Assembly (NCBI RefSeq): GCF_021026335.1
Contig: NZ_JAJNCY010000005.1
Coordinates: 264,639 to 328,638 of the forward strand
Length of the DNA: 64,000 nt
Origin: Rhizobium sp. C1
GTDB taxonomy: Bacteria > Pseudomonadota > Alphaproteobacteria > Rhizobiales > Rhizobiaceae
Direction of reading: 5' to 3'
Within the stretch, counting starts at the first letter, position 1. Each line of letters begins with the position of its first letter. A model generated the notes under the pieces. That model saw only the letters and a list, made by a program, of their open reading frames with translations. It was not told where the DNA came from and ran no database searches. The translations under genes were made by a program, and so were the position numbers. Positions 7,345 to 16,177 of the stretch are shown here, in pieces.

Positions 7345-8769
7345 ATGAGCTTGAAATTCGGAACAAGTGGCCTCCGGGGCCTCTCGGTGGACCTGAAGGG
7401 CGAGCCGTCCTTCGTCTACGCCAGGGCCTTTGCGCTTTATCTGTTCAACTCAGGCCTCGCAAAGCAGGGCGACAAGGTGCTGGTGGCGCGCGATTTTCGC
7501 GACTCAAGCCCGGAAGTTGCCGCCAATTGCATGGGGGCGCTGAAGCAGGCCGGTCTCGAGCCCGTCGATTGCGGAACCATCCCGACCCCGGCGCTGGCCC
7601 ATTTCGGTCTGAAGCTCAACGCAGCCTCGCTCATGATCACCGGTTCGCATATTCCGGCCGACCGCAACGGTATCAAATTCTATCGTCCGGACGGCGAGAT
7701 CGGAAAGACGGATGAGGCGGCGATTGGCGCCGCGGCGGAGCTCGTGCGCGCCGACCGCGGGACGTTGAAATTCCTGCCCGGCGACGGTGAGGATCGCGGC
7801 GCGGAAGCCGCCGATCTGTTTCTCGCCCGCAACAAGGCGCTTTTGAAAGCAGGCGCGCTCAAGGGCTTGAAGATCGGCGTCTACCAGCATTCTACAGTCG
7901 CCCGCGACATGTTCGTGGACGTGATCACCCATTACGGCGCGGAGGTCACGCCGCTTGGCCGCTCCGAAACTTTCATTCCCGTGGATACGGAAGCCGTTTC
8001 GCCGGAAAGCATCAGGCTCATGCAGAACTGGGCGCGCGAGCACGGCCTGGATGCCATCGTTTCGGCTGATGGCGACGGCGACCGGCCCCTGGTGACGGAT
8101 GAAACCGGGACACCGCTGCGCGGCGACCTGCTGGGCCTGATCGCCGCGCTCTTTCTCGGCGCGGATACGGTTGTCACGCCGGTTACATCCAATTCTGGCA
8201 TCGAGACGGCGGGTGATTATCGCGTGGAGCGGACACGCGTCGGTTCGCCTTTCGTCATTGCCGGCATGGACGAGGCGCGGGCCGGCGGCGCGGCGGCCGT
8301 TGTCGGCTTCGAGGCCAATGGCGGCACCCTGACGGGCAGCGATTTTGTGGTGAACGGCACAACATTTACCGCTTTGCCGACGCGCGATTGTTTCCTACCG
8401 GTCCTGGCGGTCCTTTCCCGCGCGGCTGACCAGAAGGTTGCGCTGTCGAAGCTTGCGAAGGATTTTGCGCTTCCGGTGGCAGCGGCCGACCGGCTGGAGA
8501 ATTTCGCCACCGAGCGCAGCGCGGCCCTGATGGCCTATCTGCGCGGCTCGGCGCAAAATCTCGACCGTTTCCTGACGCCGATCGGCGAGGCGGCCGAGAC
8601 GAGCGATATCGATGGCTTGCGCGTGACGCTGAAGGACGGCCGGATCATCCATTTCCGCCCCTCCGGCAATGCCCCCGAAATGCGCTGTTATGTCGAGGCT
8701 AAAACGGAAGAGGCGGCGGCCGAGTTGCTGGAAGCCGGCCTGAACGAGATCCGGAATTTCAAGGCCTGA
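7345..8769 (+). CDS. Phosphomannomutase/phosphoglucomutase (alpha-D-phosphohexomutase)
   Basis: Interconverts hexose 6-phosphate and 1-phosphate to supply sugar nucleotides for surface polysaccharides. The protein is 474 residues from the ATG at 7345, chosen because AAGGAGA lies 8 bases before it; an upstream in-frame ATG at 7327 has no ribosome site. All phosphohexomutase loops are visible: phosphoserine loop TGSHIP (Ser about 101), metal loop DGDGDRP (about 242-248), sugar-specificity loop GFEANGG (about 321-327), and a C-terminal phosphate-binding loop HFRPSGNAPEMRCYVEA. The ATG lies 171 bases from the divergent antitoxin gene. Substrate preference cannot be read from the sequence. Confidence 0.9.
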   Translation: MSLKFGTSGLRGLSVDLKGEPSFVYARAFALYLFNSGLAKQGDKVLVARDFRDSSPEVAANCMGALKQAGLEPVDCGTIPTPALAHFGLKLNAASLMITGSHIPADRNGIKFYRPDGEIGKTDEAAIGAAAELVRADRGTLKFLPGDGEDRGAEAADLFLARNKALLKAGALKGLKIGVYQHSTVARDMFVDVITHYGAEVTPLGRSETFIPVDTEAVSPESIRLMQNWAREHGLDAIVSADGDGDRPLVTDETGTPLRGDLLGLIAALFLGADTVVTPVTSNSGIETAGDYRVERTRVGSPFVIAGMDEARAGGAAAVVGFEANGGTLTGSDFVVNGTTFTALPTRDCFLPVLAVLSRAADQKVALSKLAKDFALPVAAADRLENFATERSAALMAYLRGSAQNLDRFLTPIGEAAETSDIDGLRVTLKDGRIIHFRPSGNAPEMRCYVEAKTEEAAAELLEAGLNEIRNFKA

Positions 8770-8815
8770 GCGATCGGCCGTCTTGGGCGGCCGTTGCAGT
8801 GTTTTGAGAGGTTTG

Positions 8816-8843
8816 AAGGCGGGCTTAGCGGCCCGCCTTTTCC
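8816..8843. terminator. Shared terminator between phosphohexomutase and aroQ
   Basis: Arms AAGGCGGGC (8816-8824) and GCCCGCCTT (8831-8839) with a 6-base loop are followed by a T-rich tail on the plus strand. The TAA stop of aroQ (8827-8825) is in the loop. It can serve both convergent genes. Confidence 0.7.
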
Positions 8844-9286
8844 TTTGACGCCGTGACTTTCTCCACCACGCTGCGCAGGCCCAGCTGATAGCCAAACGTG
8901 CCGCAGCCGGCGATCACGCCATCGGCGCGCAACGACACATAGGAATGATGGCGGAAGCTCTCGCGCTTGTGGACGTTGGAAATATGAACCTCCACGACGA
9001 TGCCTTCGAAAGTATTCAGTGCGTCGAGAATTGCGACCGAGGTGTGGGTGAAAGCGGCGGGGTTGATGACGATGCCAACCGCCTTTTCGCGCGCCTCATG
9101 AATCCAGTTGATGATCTCATGTTCGGCATTGGACTGGTGGAAGCGGATATCATAGCCGAGGTCCCCGCCAAGACGACGGCAATCGGCTTCGACGTCGGCA
9201 AGCGTCTCATGTCCGTAGATGTGCGGCTGGCGCTTCCCAAGCAGGTTGAGGTTCGGGCCGTTGAGGACAAAGATCGTATCCGGCAT
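8825..9286 (-). CDS. aroQ: Type II 3-dehydroquinate dehydratase
   Basis: Catalyses 3-dehydroquinate to 3-dehydroshikimate (shikimate pathway or quinate catabolism). The 153-residue protein has type II signatures: [17 protein letters not shown] (catalytic Arg19 and Tyr24), [19 protein letters not shown], and [18 protein letters not shown] with the catalytic His and substrate-binding residues. The ATG at 9286 has AGGAG 8 bases upstream; the open frame extends to 9358 without supporting signals. It stands alone with no shikimate or quinate genes next to it. On a secondary replicon it is probably an extra copy. Confidence 0.93.
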   Translation of the reverse strand: MPDTIFVLNGPNLNLLGKRQPHIYGHETLADVEADCRRLGGDLGYDIRFHQSNAEHEIINWIHEAREKAVGIVINPAAFTHTSVAILDALNTFEGIVVEVHISNVHKRESFRHHSYVSLRADGVIAGCGTFGYQLGLRSVVEKVTASKEKAGR

Positions 9287-9374
9287 GGTCAGTGCTCCTG
9301 GGCGCTGGAATTGGTTTTGAGACTGCTTAGCCGCTCGCGCGCGCATTTTCAAATCCATGCTGGCGCGGCTTCGA

Positions 9375-9390
9375 GTTGACAGCTGTCAAC
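9375..9390. other. parS centromere site 2
   Basis: An exact copy of the 16-bp palindrome at 6033-6048 (GTTGACAGCTGTCAAC). It overlaps the last bases of the MBL-fold gene: that gene's TGA stop occupies 9388-9386. Identity of all 16 bases, including the variable N4 positions, argues that both sites serve the same RepB. Confidence 0.85.
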
Positions 9391-10471
9391 GCCCTGCCGG
9401 AACGACCCGGAGAATGCCGGCCGCATCCCTTTCCCAAACAAGATTTTCCCGGTGAATCAAAAGGTTCACATGGGCGTGCGTTTCGGAAAAGGCGAAGCTC
9501 ATCTGGTGTGGATCGAGCGGGCGCGGGAAAAGCACCGGAACGAGATCGGCGACGGTCATCGGCTTTTCAGCCGTGGCTTTCAGGATCAGGCCGCAGCGCT
9601 CCTCGTGATGGGCGAGAATCTCGCCGATCCGGGTATGCAGGCCGTAGAAGGGCAGTTCATGGCCGGGAAGGACGAAGGTGTCCTCCGGCAGGGAGGCGGC
9701 GATGCTCGCCAGGCTGCGGGTATAGAGCCCCAGAGGGTCGCCGTCCGGCTCGACCGCCCAGACGCTGACATTGGGTGTGATGCGCGCCAACACCTGGTCG
9801 GCGGCAAGCAGCAGCCGTGCCGAGGCGTCGTAGAGCATGATCTGTTCCGGCGCGTGGCCGTCGCCCGAAAGAATGTCGAAGACCCGCGACCCGATCTTCA
9901 GCTTCTCGCCGGCCACGAGACGGAAGAAGGTCAACGGCAGGGGCGTGACCATGCGCAGATAGAAATTGCCCTGCGTGGAAACGGTCTCGGCGGTGGCCTC
10001 GCTCATGCCATGGGCCCGGTAGAAGGCGCGATAGGCGTCCGATCCGAGCGCGTTGGGGCTCAACGAGATATTGTTGCAGGCGAGAAATCCGGTCTGGCTG
10101 GTCAGCAGAGGAATGCCGAACTCGGAACAGAGCCAGCCGGCAAGCCCGATGTGATCGGGATGGTGATGCGTGACGATCAGGCGCGTCAGGCGCTTACCCT
10201 TCAGCGGGCCGGAGAGAAGCGTCTGCCAGGCCGCCTTCGTCTGTTCGTCGGCGATACCCGTATCGACCGCCGCATAGCCGTCTCCATCCTCGATGAGGAA
10301 GATATTGACGTGGTTGAGCCGGAACGGCAGCGCAAGGCGCGCCCAGAGAATGCCGGGGGCGATTTCCACGCATTGACCTGTCTCGGGTGGGGTGTCGAGA
10401 GGAAAGCTGATCGGGCGGGAGGCGCGGCCGGTCGCGGCCATGCTGTCTGCCGCGGGGAAAGACTTGGACAC
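9386..10471 (-). CDS. MBL-fold metallo-hydrolase
   Basis: A 361-residue metallo-beta-lactamase-fold hydrolase. Metal ligands are visible: THHHPDHIGL (His-x-His-x-Asp-His), the second-shell Gly/His in DILSGDGHAPEQIMLYD, the Asp in LLLAADQVLARI, and the distal His in VLPGHELPFYG. An additional winged-helix-like C-terminal domain of about 80 residues (VADLVPVLFPRPLDPHQMSF onward, then ETHAHVNLLI) matches the group of MBL proteins with a C-terminal BLACT_WH domain. A GTG at 10471 with AAGGAAG 5 bases upstream is the best start; the frame continues open to 10543. It overlaps parS site 2 at its 3' end. The substrate is unknown; many relatives are thioesterase-like. Confidence 0.85.
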   Translation of the reverse strand: MSKSFPAADSMAATGRASRPISFPLDTPPETGQCVEIAPGILWARLALPFRLNHVNIFLIEDGDGYAAVDTGIADEQTKAAWQTLLSGPLKGKRLTRLIVTHHHPDHIGLAGWLCSEFGIPLLTSQTGFLACNNISLSPNALGSDAYRAFYRAHGMSEATAETVSTQGNFYLRMVTPLPLTFFRLVAGEKLKIGSRVFDILSGDGHAPEQIMLYDASARLLLAADQVLARITPNVSVWAVEPDGDPLGLYTRSLASIAASLPEDTFVLPGHELPFYGLHTRIGEILAHHEERCGLILKATAEKPMTVADLVPVLFPRPLDPHQMSFAFSETHAHVNLLIHRENLVWERDAAGILRVVPAGR

Positions 10472-10720
10472 AGAAACTTCCTTGATGCGGTTTTCGACAA
10501 CTGTGCCGCGACGGGATCGGTCGTGGCAAGCCCTAAGCCCCACTTATTATCCTAAAGATGACTTGCGGTCGTCGCTTTCCTGTTTCTATAGTTGGCTGTG
10601 CCGGGGAGGAGAGCCGGTGGTTCGAGGTTGCGTGGTCGGCTGGCCGCGCGCGCTTTTGATTTAAGGATCAAATGCTTGCGCGAGCGTTTGCGGAACCGGC
10701 GTGATGAGGATGACGCACAG

Positions 10721-11773
10721 ATGCAAGATGTGACGACCAGGATAGAGGGACGGGCAGGTATTGTCACACTGACACGGCCCAAGGCACTCAACGCCCTGTC
10801 CCATCCGATGTCGATTGCCATAGAAGCCGCGTTGGATGCCTGGCGTGACGATCCGAACGTGGCGCTTGTCATCATGGAAGCCGAGGGCGAGAAGGCGTTT
10901 TGCGCCGGAGGCGACATTGCCAGTATCTACCATCAGGCCAAGGCCGGCGACCTGCAGCCGGCGCGCGACTTCTGGCGCGACGAATACCGGCTGAACGTCA
11001 AGATCGCCGAGTATCAAAAGCCCGTCGTCTCCTTCCTGCAAGGCTTCATCATGGGTGGCGGCGTCGGGCTCGGCTGCCATGGCAGTCACCGCATTGTCGG
11101 CGACACGTCGAAGGTTGCGATGCCGGAATGCGGGATCGGCCTCATTCCGGATGTCGGCGGCTCGCTGATCCTGGCGCGCGCACCGGGACGGGTCGGGGAA
11201 TATTTGGGGCTCACCGGCGAGCGCCTGAACGCTGCCGATGCGATTTTCGCGGGGTTTGCCAATCTCTATATCCCCGAGACGGAATGGCCGGCGCTGAAGG
11301 CTGCGCTGATCGAAACAGGGGATGCGACACTGGCTGAGGCCGCCGGGCGGGCAGGTGCGGGCGCGACGCTTCCCGCGCTCCTGCCCATGCTGGAACGGAC
11401 CTTGTCTGCCGGCACTATCGGTGGCATTCTGGAGCGGCTCGACGAGGAAGCCGGCAGGGACGCCGGGGAAGACAATCGCGAGGTGGCTCAGAAGGCGGCT
11501 GCAGCGATCCGCCGCGGTTCGCCGATTTCGCTGGCCGCGACGCTTGAAATCGTGCGGCGTGCGCGCGGATTTTCTTCGCTGCGCGAGGCGGTGGCGCTTG
11601 AATATCGCTTCACCTGGCGTTCGCATGAGTTTGGCGATTTTGTCGAGGGCATCCGCGCCCAATTGATCGACAAGGATCGAACACCGCACTGGAAGCATCG
11701 GGCGGCCGACGCCGCCCCGCCGGATTACGTCGCCATGATGCTATCGAGCCTCGGCGAAAACGAGATCGCATAA
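10721..11773 (+). CDS. 3-hydroxyisobutyryl-CoA hydrolase (crotonase family)
   Basis: Hydrolyses 3-hydroxyisobutyryl-CoA in valine catabolism. The protein is 350 residues from the ATG at 10721 (MQDVTTRIEG); family length is about 350. Crotonase oxyanion-hole segments are FCAGGDIASIY and GFIMGGGVGLGCHGSHR. The catalytic region, PECGIGLIPDVGGS, has Glu and Asp in the hydrolase arrangement rather than the hydratase pair. The long C-terminal domain ending at HWKHRAADAAPPDYV is specific to HIBCH-type proteins. It is followed after 14 bases by 3-hydroxyisobutyrate dehydrogenase, the next step in the pathway, so the two form an operon. Confidence 0.88.
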   Translation: MQDVTTRIEGRAGIVTLTRPKALNALSHPMSIAIEAALDAWRDDPNVALVIMEAEGEKAFCAGGDIASIYHQAKAGDLQPARDFWRDEYRLNVKIAEYQKPVVSFLQGFIMGGGVGLGCHGSHRIVGDTSKVAMPECGIGLIPDVGGSLILARAPGRVGEYLGLTGERLNAADAIFAGFANLYIPETEWPALKAALIETGDATLAEAAGRAGAGATLPALLPMLERTLSAGTIGGILERLDEEAGRDAGEDNREVAQKAAAAIRRGSPISLAATLEIVRRARGFSSLREAVALEYRFTWRSHEFGDFVEGIRAQLIDKDRTPHWKHRAADAAPPDYVAMMLSSLGENEIA

Positions 11774-11787
11774 CGGGAGGAAACATC

Positions 11788-12663
11788 ATGAAGATCGGCT
11801 TTATCGGTCTCGGCAATATGGGCGCGCCGATGGCGCACAATCTGGCGAAGGCCGGCCATGAGGTCGCGGGCTTCGACCTCGCAGCGCCAACGCCCGAAGG
11901 GGTGACGAAGGCGGCGAGCGCCGAGGCGGCGGCAACGGGGGCGGATGTCGTCATCACCATGCTGCCGAACGGCGCGATCCTGCGCGCCGTAGCCGCCGAA
12001 ATCGTGCCGGTCATGAAGAAAGGCGCGGTCTTTCTGGATTGCTCGACCGTCGATGTCGAAAGCGCCCGTGCGGTGGCTTCGCAAGCGGAAGCGGCGGGTC
12101 TGATGGCGGTCGACGCCCCGGTTTCCGGCGGTATCACCGGTGCCGCAGCCGGAACGCTGACCTTCATGGCGGGCGGACCGGATACGGCCTTCGAAATCGT
12201 CAGGCCGCTGCTTGATGTCATGGGTCAAAAGTCAGTGCATTGCGGCGCGGCGGGCGCGGGCCAGGCGGCGAAGATCTGCAACAACATGATCCTCGGCGCC
12301 ACCATGGTAGCCACCTGCGAGGCCTTTGCGCTTGCCGACAAGCTTGGGCTGGACCGGACCAAGATGTTCGACGTTGTTTCAACCTCCTCGGGCTATTCCT
12401 GGTCGATGAATGCCTATTGCCCCGCCCCCGGCGTCGGGCCGAAATCTCCCGCCGACAACGGCTACAGGCCGGGCTTTGCCGCCGAACTCATGTTGAAGGA
12501 TCTCAGGCTTTCCCAGGAAGCCGCGGCCGCTGTCGATGCCGATACGCCGATGGGCGCGCGCGCGACCGAACTCTATGCCAGCTTCGTTGAAGAGGAAGAC
12601 GGGCGCGGCCGGGACTTTTCCGCGATGCTGCCGCGTTTCGAGAAGCGGAGCAGGGGGCGCTGA
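11788..12663 (+). CDS. mmsB: 3-hydroxyisobutyrate dehydrogenase
   Basis: Oxidises 3-hydroxyisobutyrate to methylmalonate semialdehyde with NAD+ (valine catabolism). The 291-residue protein has the N-terminal Rossmann motif IGFIGLGNMGAPMA (residues 3-16), the substrate-binding stretch DAPVSGGITGAAAGTLTFMA, and the catalytic lysine in GAGQAAKICNNM. The C-terminal all-helical domain has NGYRPGFAAELMLKDL. An AGGA-type ribosome site (GGGAGGA) lies just upstream. Second gene of an operon with the CoA hydrolase. The methylmalonate-semialdehyde dehydrogenase for the following step is not in the window. Confidence 0.93.
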   Translation: MKIGFIGLGNMGAPMAHNLAKAGHEVAGFDLAAPTPEGVTKAASAEAAATGADVVITMLPNGAILRAVAAEIVPVMKKGAVFLDCSTVDVESARAVASQAEAAGLMAVDAPVSGGITGAAAGTLTFMAGGPDTAFEIVRPLLDVMGQKSVHCGAAGAGQAAKICNNMILGATMVATCEAFALADKLGLDRTKMFDVVSTSSGYSWSMNAYCPAPGVGPKSPADNGYRPGFAAELMLKDLRLSQEAAAAVDADTPMGARATELYASFVEEEDGRGRDFSAMLPRFEKRSRGR

Positions 12664-13058
12664 AGGCCGCCGCTCCCCGGGTTTGCCGAGGCCTTGCAAG
12701 TCCGCTGGCCTGCCGCTCGTTCTTTCGAGCCCTGGCTGCCGGAGTAGATCCGGGGAAAACCGGATCATCGGAAATACCCTATATCTTTGTTTTTTGCAGT
12801 CCGGACCCAAACCGCTCACGCGCTTTGCCGGACGTGCTCTGGACGGTGTCTTTCTTCAGACTGGAGTACAAAACGAGCGGTATCCAGATCGCTGGGCCAT
12901 CACTAATAAAGCGGTTGTGCACCTTATAATTTATTTAGGCCTTATGCATTAATGAGTGCTGCAAAAAATCGCCGTTTCTTTGCAATTATCCGTTTATTTT
13001 CAGATTTAACTAACGTCTTCATGCGATTGTCCCCTTAAGAATTAAGGGGGAAACACTC
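12664..13058. promoter_or_regulatory. 395-base gap with AT-rich promoter region and 5'-leader inverted repeat
   Basis: The left part after mmsB has no clear terminator. From about 12890 to 13030 the DNA is AT-rich and probably carries the promoter of the TadG-like gene. A perfect inverted repeat, CCCCTTAA (13031-13038) / TTAAGGGG (13042-13049), ends 9 bases before the ATG at 13059. Its second arm includes the ribosome-binding GGGG, so folding would hide it. No gene was found here. Confidence 0.5.
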
Positions 13059-14483
13059 ATGATGCGCCCTCTGTCAAATGGCTACAATCAAGGTTCCAGA
13101 GCCAGAGGCTATCCATCTTTGAAACGCATGAGCCTAACAAAAGTCTTGAGAGATTTCTGCCTGGACAGGCGCGCCAGCATGCCGCTGATATTCGTCCTGT
13201 TGTTTGGCTGTTTGATGCTGGCAACCGGTGGCGCGCTCGACATCGCCAACATCATGCGGGTGCGCTCCAACATCCAGAACATGGCTGACAGCGCCGCTTT
13301 GGCCGGTGCCTCGCAATACCGGCTCGGCAATAGTGATACGAATGTCGTGAAGCAGGTCGCTCTTGCCTTTGCCGATTCGGCTCTTTCGACGGCCAAGGTG
13401 AACGGTGAGCCGCAGGTCACCGTGAATGAACAGGAGCGCTCCGTGACGGTCACAATCGCCGCGCGGGTGCATCTGCGTTTCATGCGGCTGGGTGGAGATT
13501 CGGGTGTCGGGGTCAACTCGCGCGCTGTGGCACGTGCAGGTAGTTCCAGTGTCATCTGCTTGCTGGCGCTCGGCAACGGATCGGCCAATCTCGGTGTGGA
13601 TGACGGCCGCGTCACGGCGCCGAATTGCAACACGCATTCCAATTCCAAGGCGAGCGATGGCCTCGAGACTGCCGGTTTTGGTACAATGTCTGCAAAGGTC
13701 ATCTGCACCAGCGGCGGTTTTGTCGGCTCGCCATCGGCCTTCAGTCCGATGCCTACAACAGATTGCCCGGTTGCGGCCGATCCGCTCGCTTCGCGTGCCG
13801 CGCCGAGCGAAACCAAATGTGACTTCACGAACTACAAGGTTCCGATCGGCCTTATCACGCTGCGTCCCGGCGTCTATTGTGGGGGGCTGATCATCGACAA
13901 GCCGACCCGTGTCCGCATGATGCACGGAACCTATATCATCAAGGACGGTCCGCTTGTTCTCGTGAACATGGCCTCTCTTACCATGGTCGACGCGGCGGTC
14001 TATCTGACGGGTAAGGATGCGGTCCTGTACACGGACTTTACGACCTCGCTCGACCTGAGCGCGCCGGTCTCCGGGCCGTTGGCCGGTATTCTTTTCTTTG
14101 AAGATCGTAATGCCCCTCCGGGCCGTGTTCACCAGATCGGCAGCCGTCTCGCGCCGAGATTGCTGGGCACCATCTATCTTCCGCGCGGCAAGCTTATCGT
14201 CGGCCAGTTGCCGACGGATGATATCATTCATTTTGATTGCAGGGCGCAGGCGGCGACCCACCACCACCCGCTGATACAGGTTTACCTGCCTCAGCTCCTG
14301 CCCCTCGTTCCCTGCCCTTTGCCGCAGATCCCCATCGGCCTACAATCGGCATGGACGCTGATCATCGCCCATCAGGTCGCCATCAACGCGGGCGTAAACC
14401 TGGTTCTCAACGCCAATTACGACAAGACCGCTGTGGCGCCGCCGCCGGAGGCCCTGGCCGAATCGACCATTCTCACGCACTGA
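13059..14483 (+). CDS. TadE/TadG-like pilus-assembly-type protein, orphan
   Basis: The 474-residue protein has a TadG N-terminal segment (about residues 35-85: DRRASMPLIFVLLFGCLMLA transmembrane anchor, then GALDIANIMRVRSNIQNMAD and SAALAGASQ). TadG-type proteins are minor pilin-like components of Flp/Tad pili and related secretion systems. The rest is extracytoplasmic, with paired cysteines, and lacks the von Willebrand A domain common in TadG. The frame starts at ATG 13059 behind AAGGGGG; a second ATG follows immediately. No tad/flp genes adjoin it, so it works with a system elsewhere or has another surface role. C-terminal function is not recognised. Confidence 0.7.
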   Translation: MMRPLSNGYNQGSRARGYPSLKRMSLTKVLRDFCLDRRASMPLIFVLLFGCLMLATGGALDIANIMRVRSNIQNMADSAALAGASQYRLGNSDTNVVKQVALAFADSALSTAKVNGEPQVTVNEQERSVTVTIAARVHLRFMRLGGDSGVGVNSRAVARAGSSSVICLLALGNGSANLGVDDGRVTAPNCNTHSNSKASDGLETAGFGTMSAKVICTSGGFVGSPSAFSPMPTTDCPVAADPLASRAAPSETKCDFTNYKVPIGLITLRPGVYCGGLIIDKPTRVRMMHGTYIIKDGPLVLVNMASLTMVDAAVYLTGKDAVLYTDFTTSLDLSAPVSGPLAGILFFEDRNAPPGRVHQIGSRLAPRLLGTIYLPRGKLIVGQLPTDDIIHFDCRAQAATHHHPLIQVYLPQLLPLVPCPLPQIPIGLQSAWTLIIAHQVAINAGVNLVLNANYDKTAVAPPPEALAESTILTH

Positions 14484-14562
14484 GATGGCAGCGTTTGGAC
14501 ACTCTGTTCAGCAGCAATGAAAGTAAATTGGTAGAACACTTGTCTTTGGTGCGGCAACGCTT

Positions 14563-14802
14563 TTAACTTGAGCGGGTTGAGGAGCGGCCGGTTCTCGGCA
14601 GCAGCTTTTGTAAGAGGCATTCGTGGTGAACCCGGCACAGCGCGTGATTGCCGACGCGGAGCCGGCCGTCATCGTCGGACACGATGACGGTCCCGCTCAA
14701 GAGGTCATGGTGACGGATCGAGCCCCACAGCCCAACCTCGGCGTGTATTGCGATTTGCGGGCGGTCGAACAGGTCATCGAACACGGCATCGTTGAGCAAC
14801 AT
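14563..14802 (-). pseudogene. Transposase fragment (remnant)
   Basis: The minus-strand frame reads a VGLWGSIRHHDLL segment, then GTVIVSDDDGRLRVGNHALC and RVHHECLLQKLLP. This matches the SDDAGQF-x-VG-x-HALCWVHAERL core of a proteobacterial transposase family. Only about 70 residues survive. There is no start or stop context, and neighbouring sequence on both sides is out of frame or noncoding. It is a decayed insertion-sequence scar between the TadG-like gene and the transporter operon. Family assignment is from remembered motif similarity. Confidence 0.55.
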
Positions 14803-15074
14803 GAGCCTGATACCCGCGGGGCAGTAGCGGCAGGAAATTCAGGTCCGACTTCGATCTCGTGGTCCGAAAGACAGTAAAATTCGGGTGTGAGTTCATGCTG
14901 AAGCGCGACTTGCCTATCTGTTAATCTGTCTTCGTTGCCGGCGGGTGGCAGGGATTGCTCTTTCGGTGGTTTTGAAAGCTGACTGAAAGCTTCGCCTGTT
15001 AAGAGATCTTTCATGCCGAGGAGAAGGCGGTCGCGAGGATCGTCTGGCATCACTTCAAAAGGGAGGATTTCAGG
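14803..15074 (+). promoter_or_regulatory. Upstream region of the 15-kb ABC transporter operon
   Basis: Noncoding stretch ahead of the substrate-binding protein gene. The ribosome site is GGGAGGA, about 9 bases before ATG 15075. A GAAAGC / GCTTTC-type symmetry lies near 14975-14990. No confident promoter hexamers or riboswitch was recognised. Confidence 0.35.
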
Positions 15075-16088
15075 ATGTTTCACGTCAAGGCCGTGCGCGC
15101 GATTGCGGGTTCCACGCTCACCGTTCTTTCGCTGCTTGCCGCCACGTCGCTGGCGAGCGCTGCCGACAAGATCACCATCATGGTGGGCGGCTATGAAAAG
15201 CAGATCTATCTGCCCGCCAAGCTTGCCGAATCTCTCGGCTACTTCAAGGACGAAGGTCTGGATGTCGAGCTGCTGAACGAAGCGGCCGGCGTCGATGCCG
15301 AAAACCAGCTTCTGGCCGGCGCGGTTCAGGGCGTGGTCGGGTTCTATGACCATTGCGTCGACCTGCAGGCCAAGGGCAAGTTCGTTGAGTCCGTCGTGCA
15401 GTTCAGCCAGGCACCGGGCGAAGTCGAGCTCGTTTCGAACAAGTATCCCGACATCAAGGGCTTTGCCGATCTGAAGGGCAAGAATCTCGGCGTGACCGGG
15501 CTTGGCTCCTCCACCAATTTCCTGACGCTCTTCATGGCTGCCAAGGCGGGCCTGAAGCCGGGAGACACGGTCTCCGTGCCGGTCGGTGCGGGCGGCACCT
15601 TCATCGCCGCCATGCAGCAGGACAAGATCCAGGCCGGGATGACCACCGAGCCGACGATCTCGCGTCTCCTGAAGACCAAAGAGGCGCGCGTTCTCGTCGA
15701 CATGCGCACGGTGGAAGGTGCGCGTGCAGCGCTCGGCGGCACCTATCCGGCAGCTTCGCTCTATATGGAGACCAACTGGGTCAACAAGCACAAGGACGAT
15801 GTGCAGAAGCTCGCCAATGCCTTCGTCAAGACCATGAAGTTCATCAACACGCATTCTGCTGCCGAAATCGCCGACAAGATGCCGAAGGATTTCTATGTCG
15901 GCGACAAGGACGGCTATATCGCAGCGCTTGAGGCCGGCAAGGGCATGTTCACGCCGGACGGCGTGATGCCGGAAGACGGTCCGAAGACGGTTCTCGCCGT
16001 GCTCTCCGCCTTCTCCAAGAACGTGCAGGGCAAGCAGATCGATCTTGCCAAGACCTACACGACCGAATTCGTGAAGGCCGCGAAGTAA
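15075..16088 (+). CDS. NitT/TauT-family ABC transporter substrate-binding protein
   Basis: Periplasmic binding protein of the NMT1/THI5-like (SsuA/TauA/ThiY) type. The 337-residue protein has a Sec signal peptide (residues 1 to about 30, cleavage near ASAADK). NMT1-type blocks follow: KITIMVGGYEKQIYLPAKLA, a GYFKDEGLDVELLN segment, LVSNKYPDIKGFADLKGKNL, and VGAGGTFIAAMQQDKIQAGM. First gene of an operon with an ATPase and a permease. Its ligand cannot be read from the sequence; relatives carry sulfonates, nitrate, pyrimidines or aromatic acids. A strong hairpin directly after it may stabilise its mRNA segment. Confidence 0.87.
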   Translation: MFHVKAVRAIAGSTLTVLSLLAATSLASAADKITIMVGGYEKQIYLPAKLAESLGYFKDEGLDVELLNEAAGVDAENQLLAGAVQGVVGFYDHCVDLQAKGKFVESVVQFSQAPGEVELVSNKYPDIKGFADLKGKNLGVTGLGSSTNFLTLFMAAKAGLKPGDTVSVPVGAGGTFIAAMQQDKIQAGMTTEPTISRLLKTKEARVLVDMRTVEGARAALGGTYPAASLYMETNWVNKHKDDVQKLANAFVKTMKFINTHSAAEIADKMPKDFYVGDKDGYIAALEAGKGMFTPDGVMPEDGPKTVLAVLSAFSKNVQGKQIDLAKTYTTEFVKAAK

Positions 16089-16104
16089 GAGTTCTCCCAT
16101 CCAT

Positions 16105-16128
16105 ACCCCTGCCTGAAAAGGCAGGGGT
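16105..16128 (+). promoter_or_regulatory. Intercistronic hairpin after the binding-protein gene
   Basis: Arms ACCCCTGCCT (16105-16114) and AGGCAGGGGT (16119-16128) around GAAA give a 10-bp GC-rich stem with no T-run. This position, right after the binding protein and before the ATPase, fits an mRNA-stabilising or partial-attenuation hairpin that raises binding-protein yield over the membrane parts. Confidence 0.65.
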
Positions 16129-16177
16129 TGTCCCAACGCATTTCGCCTGCGCCGGACCGGCGCGGAAAGGATGACCC

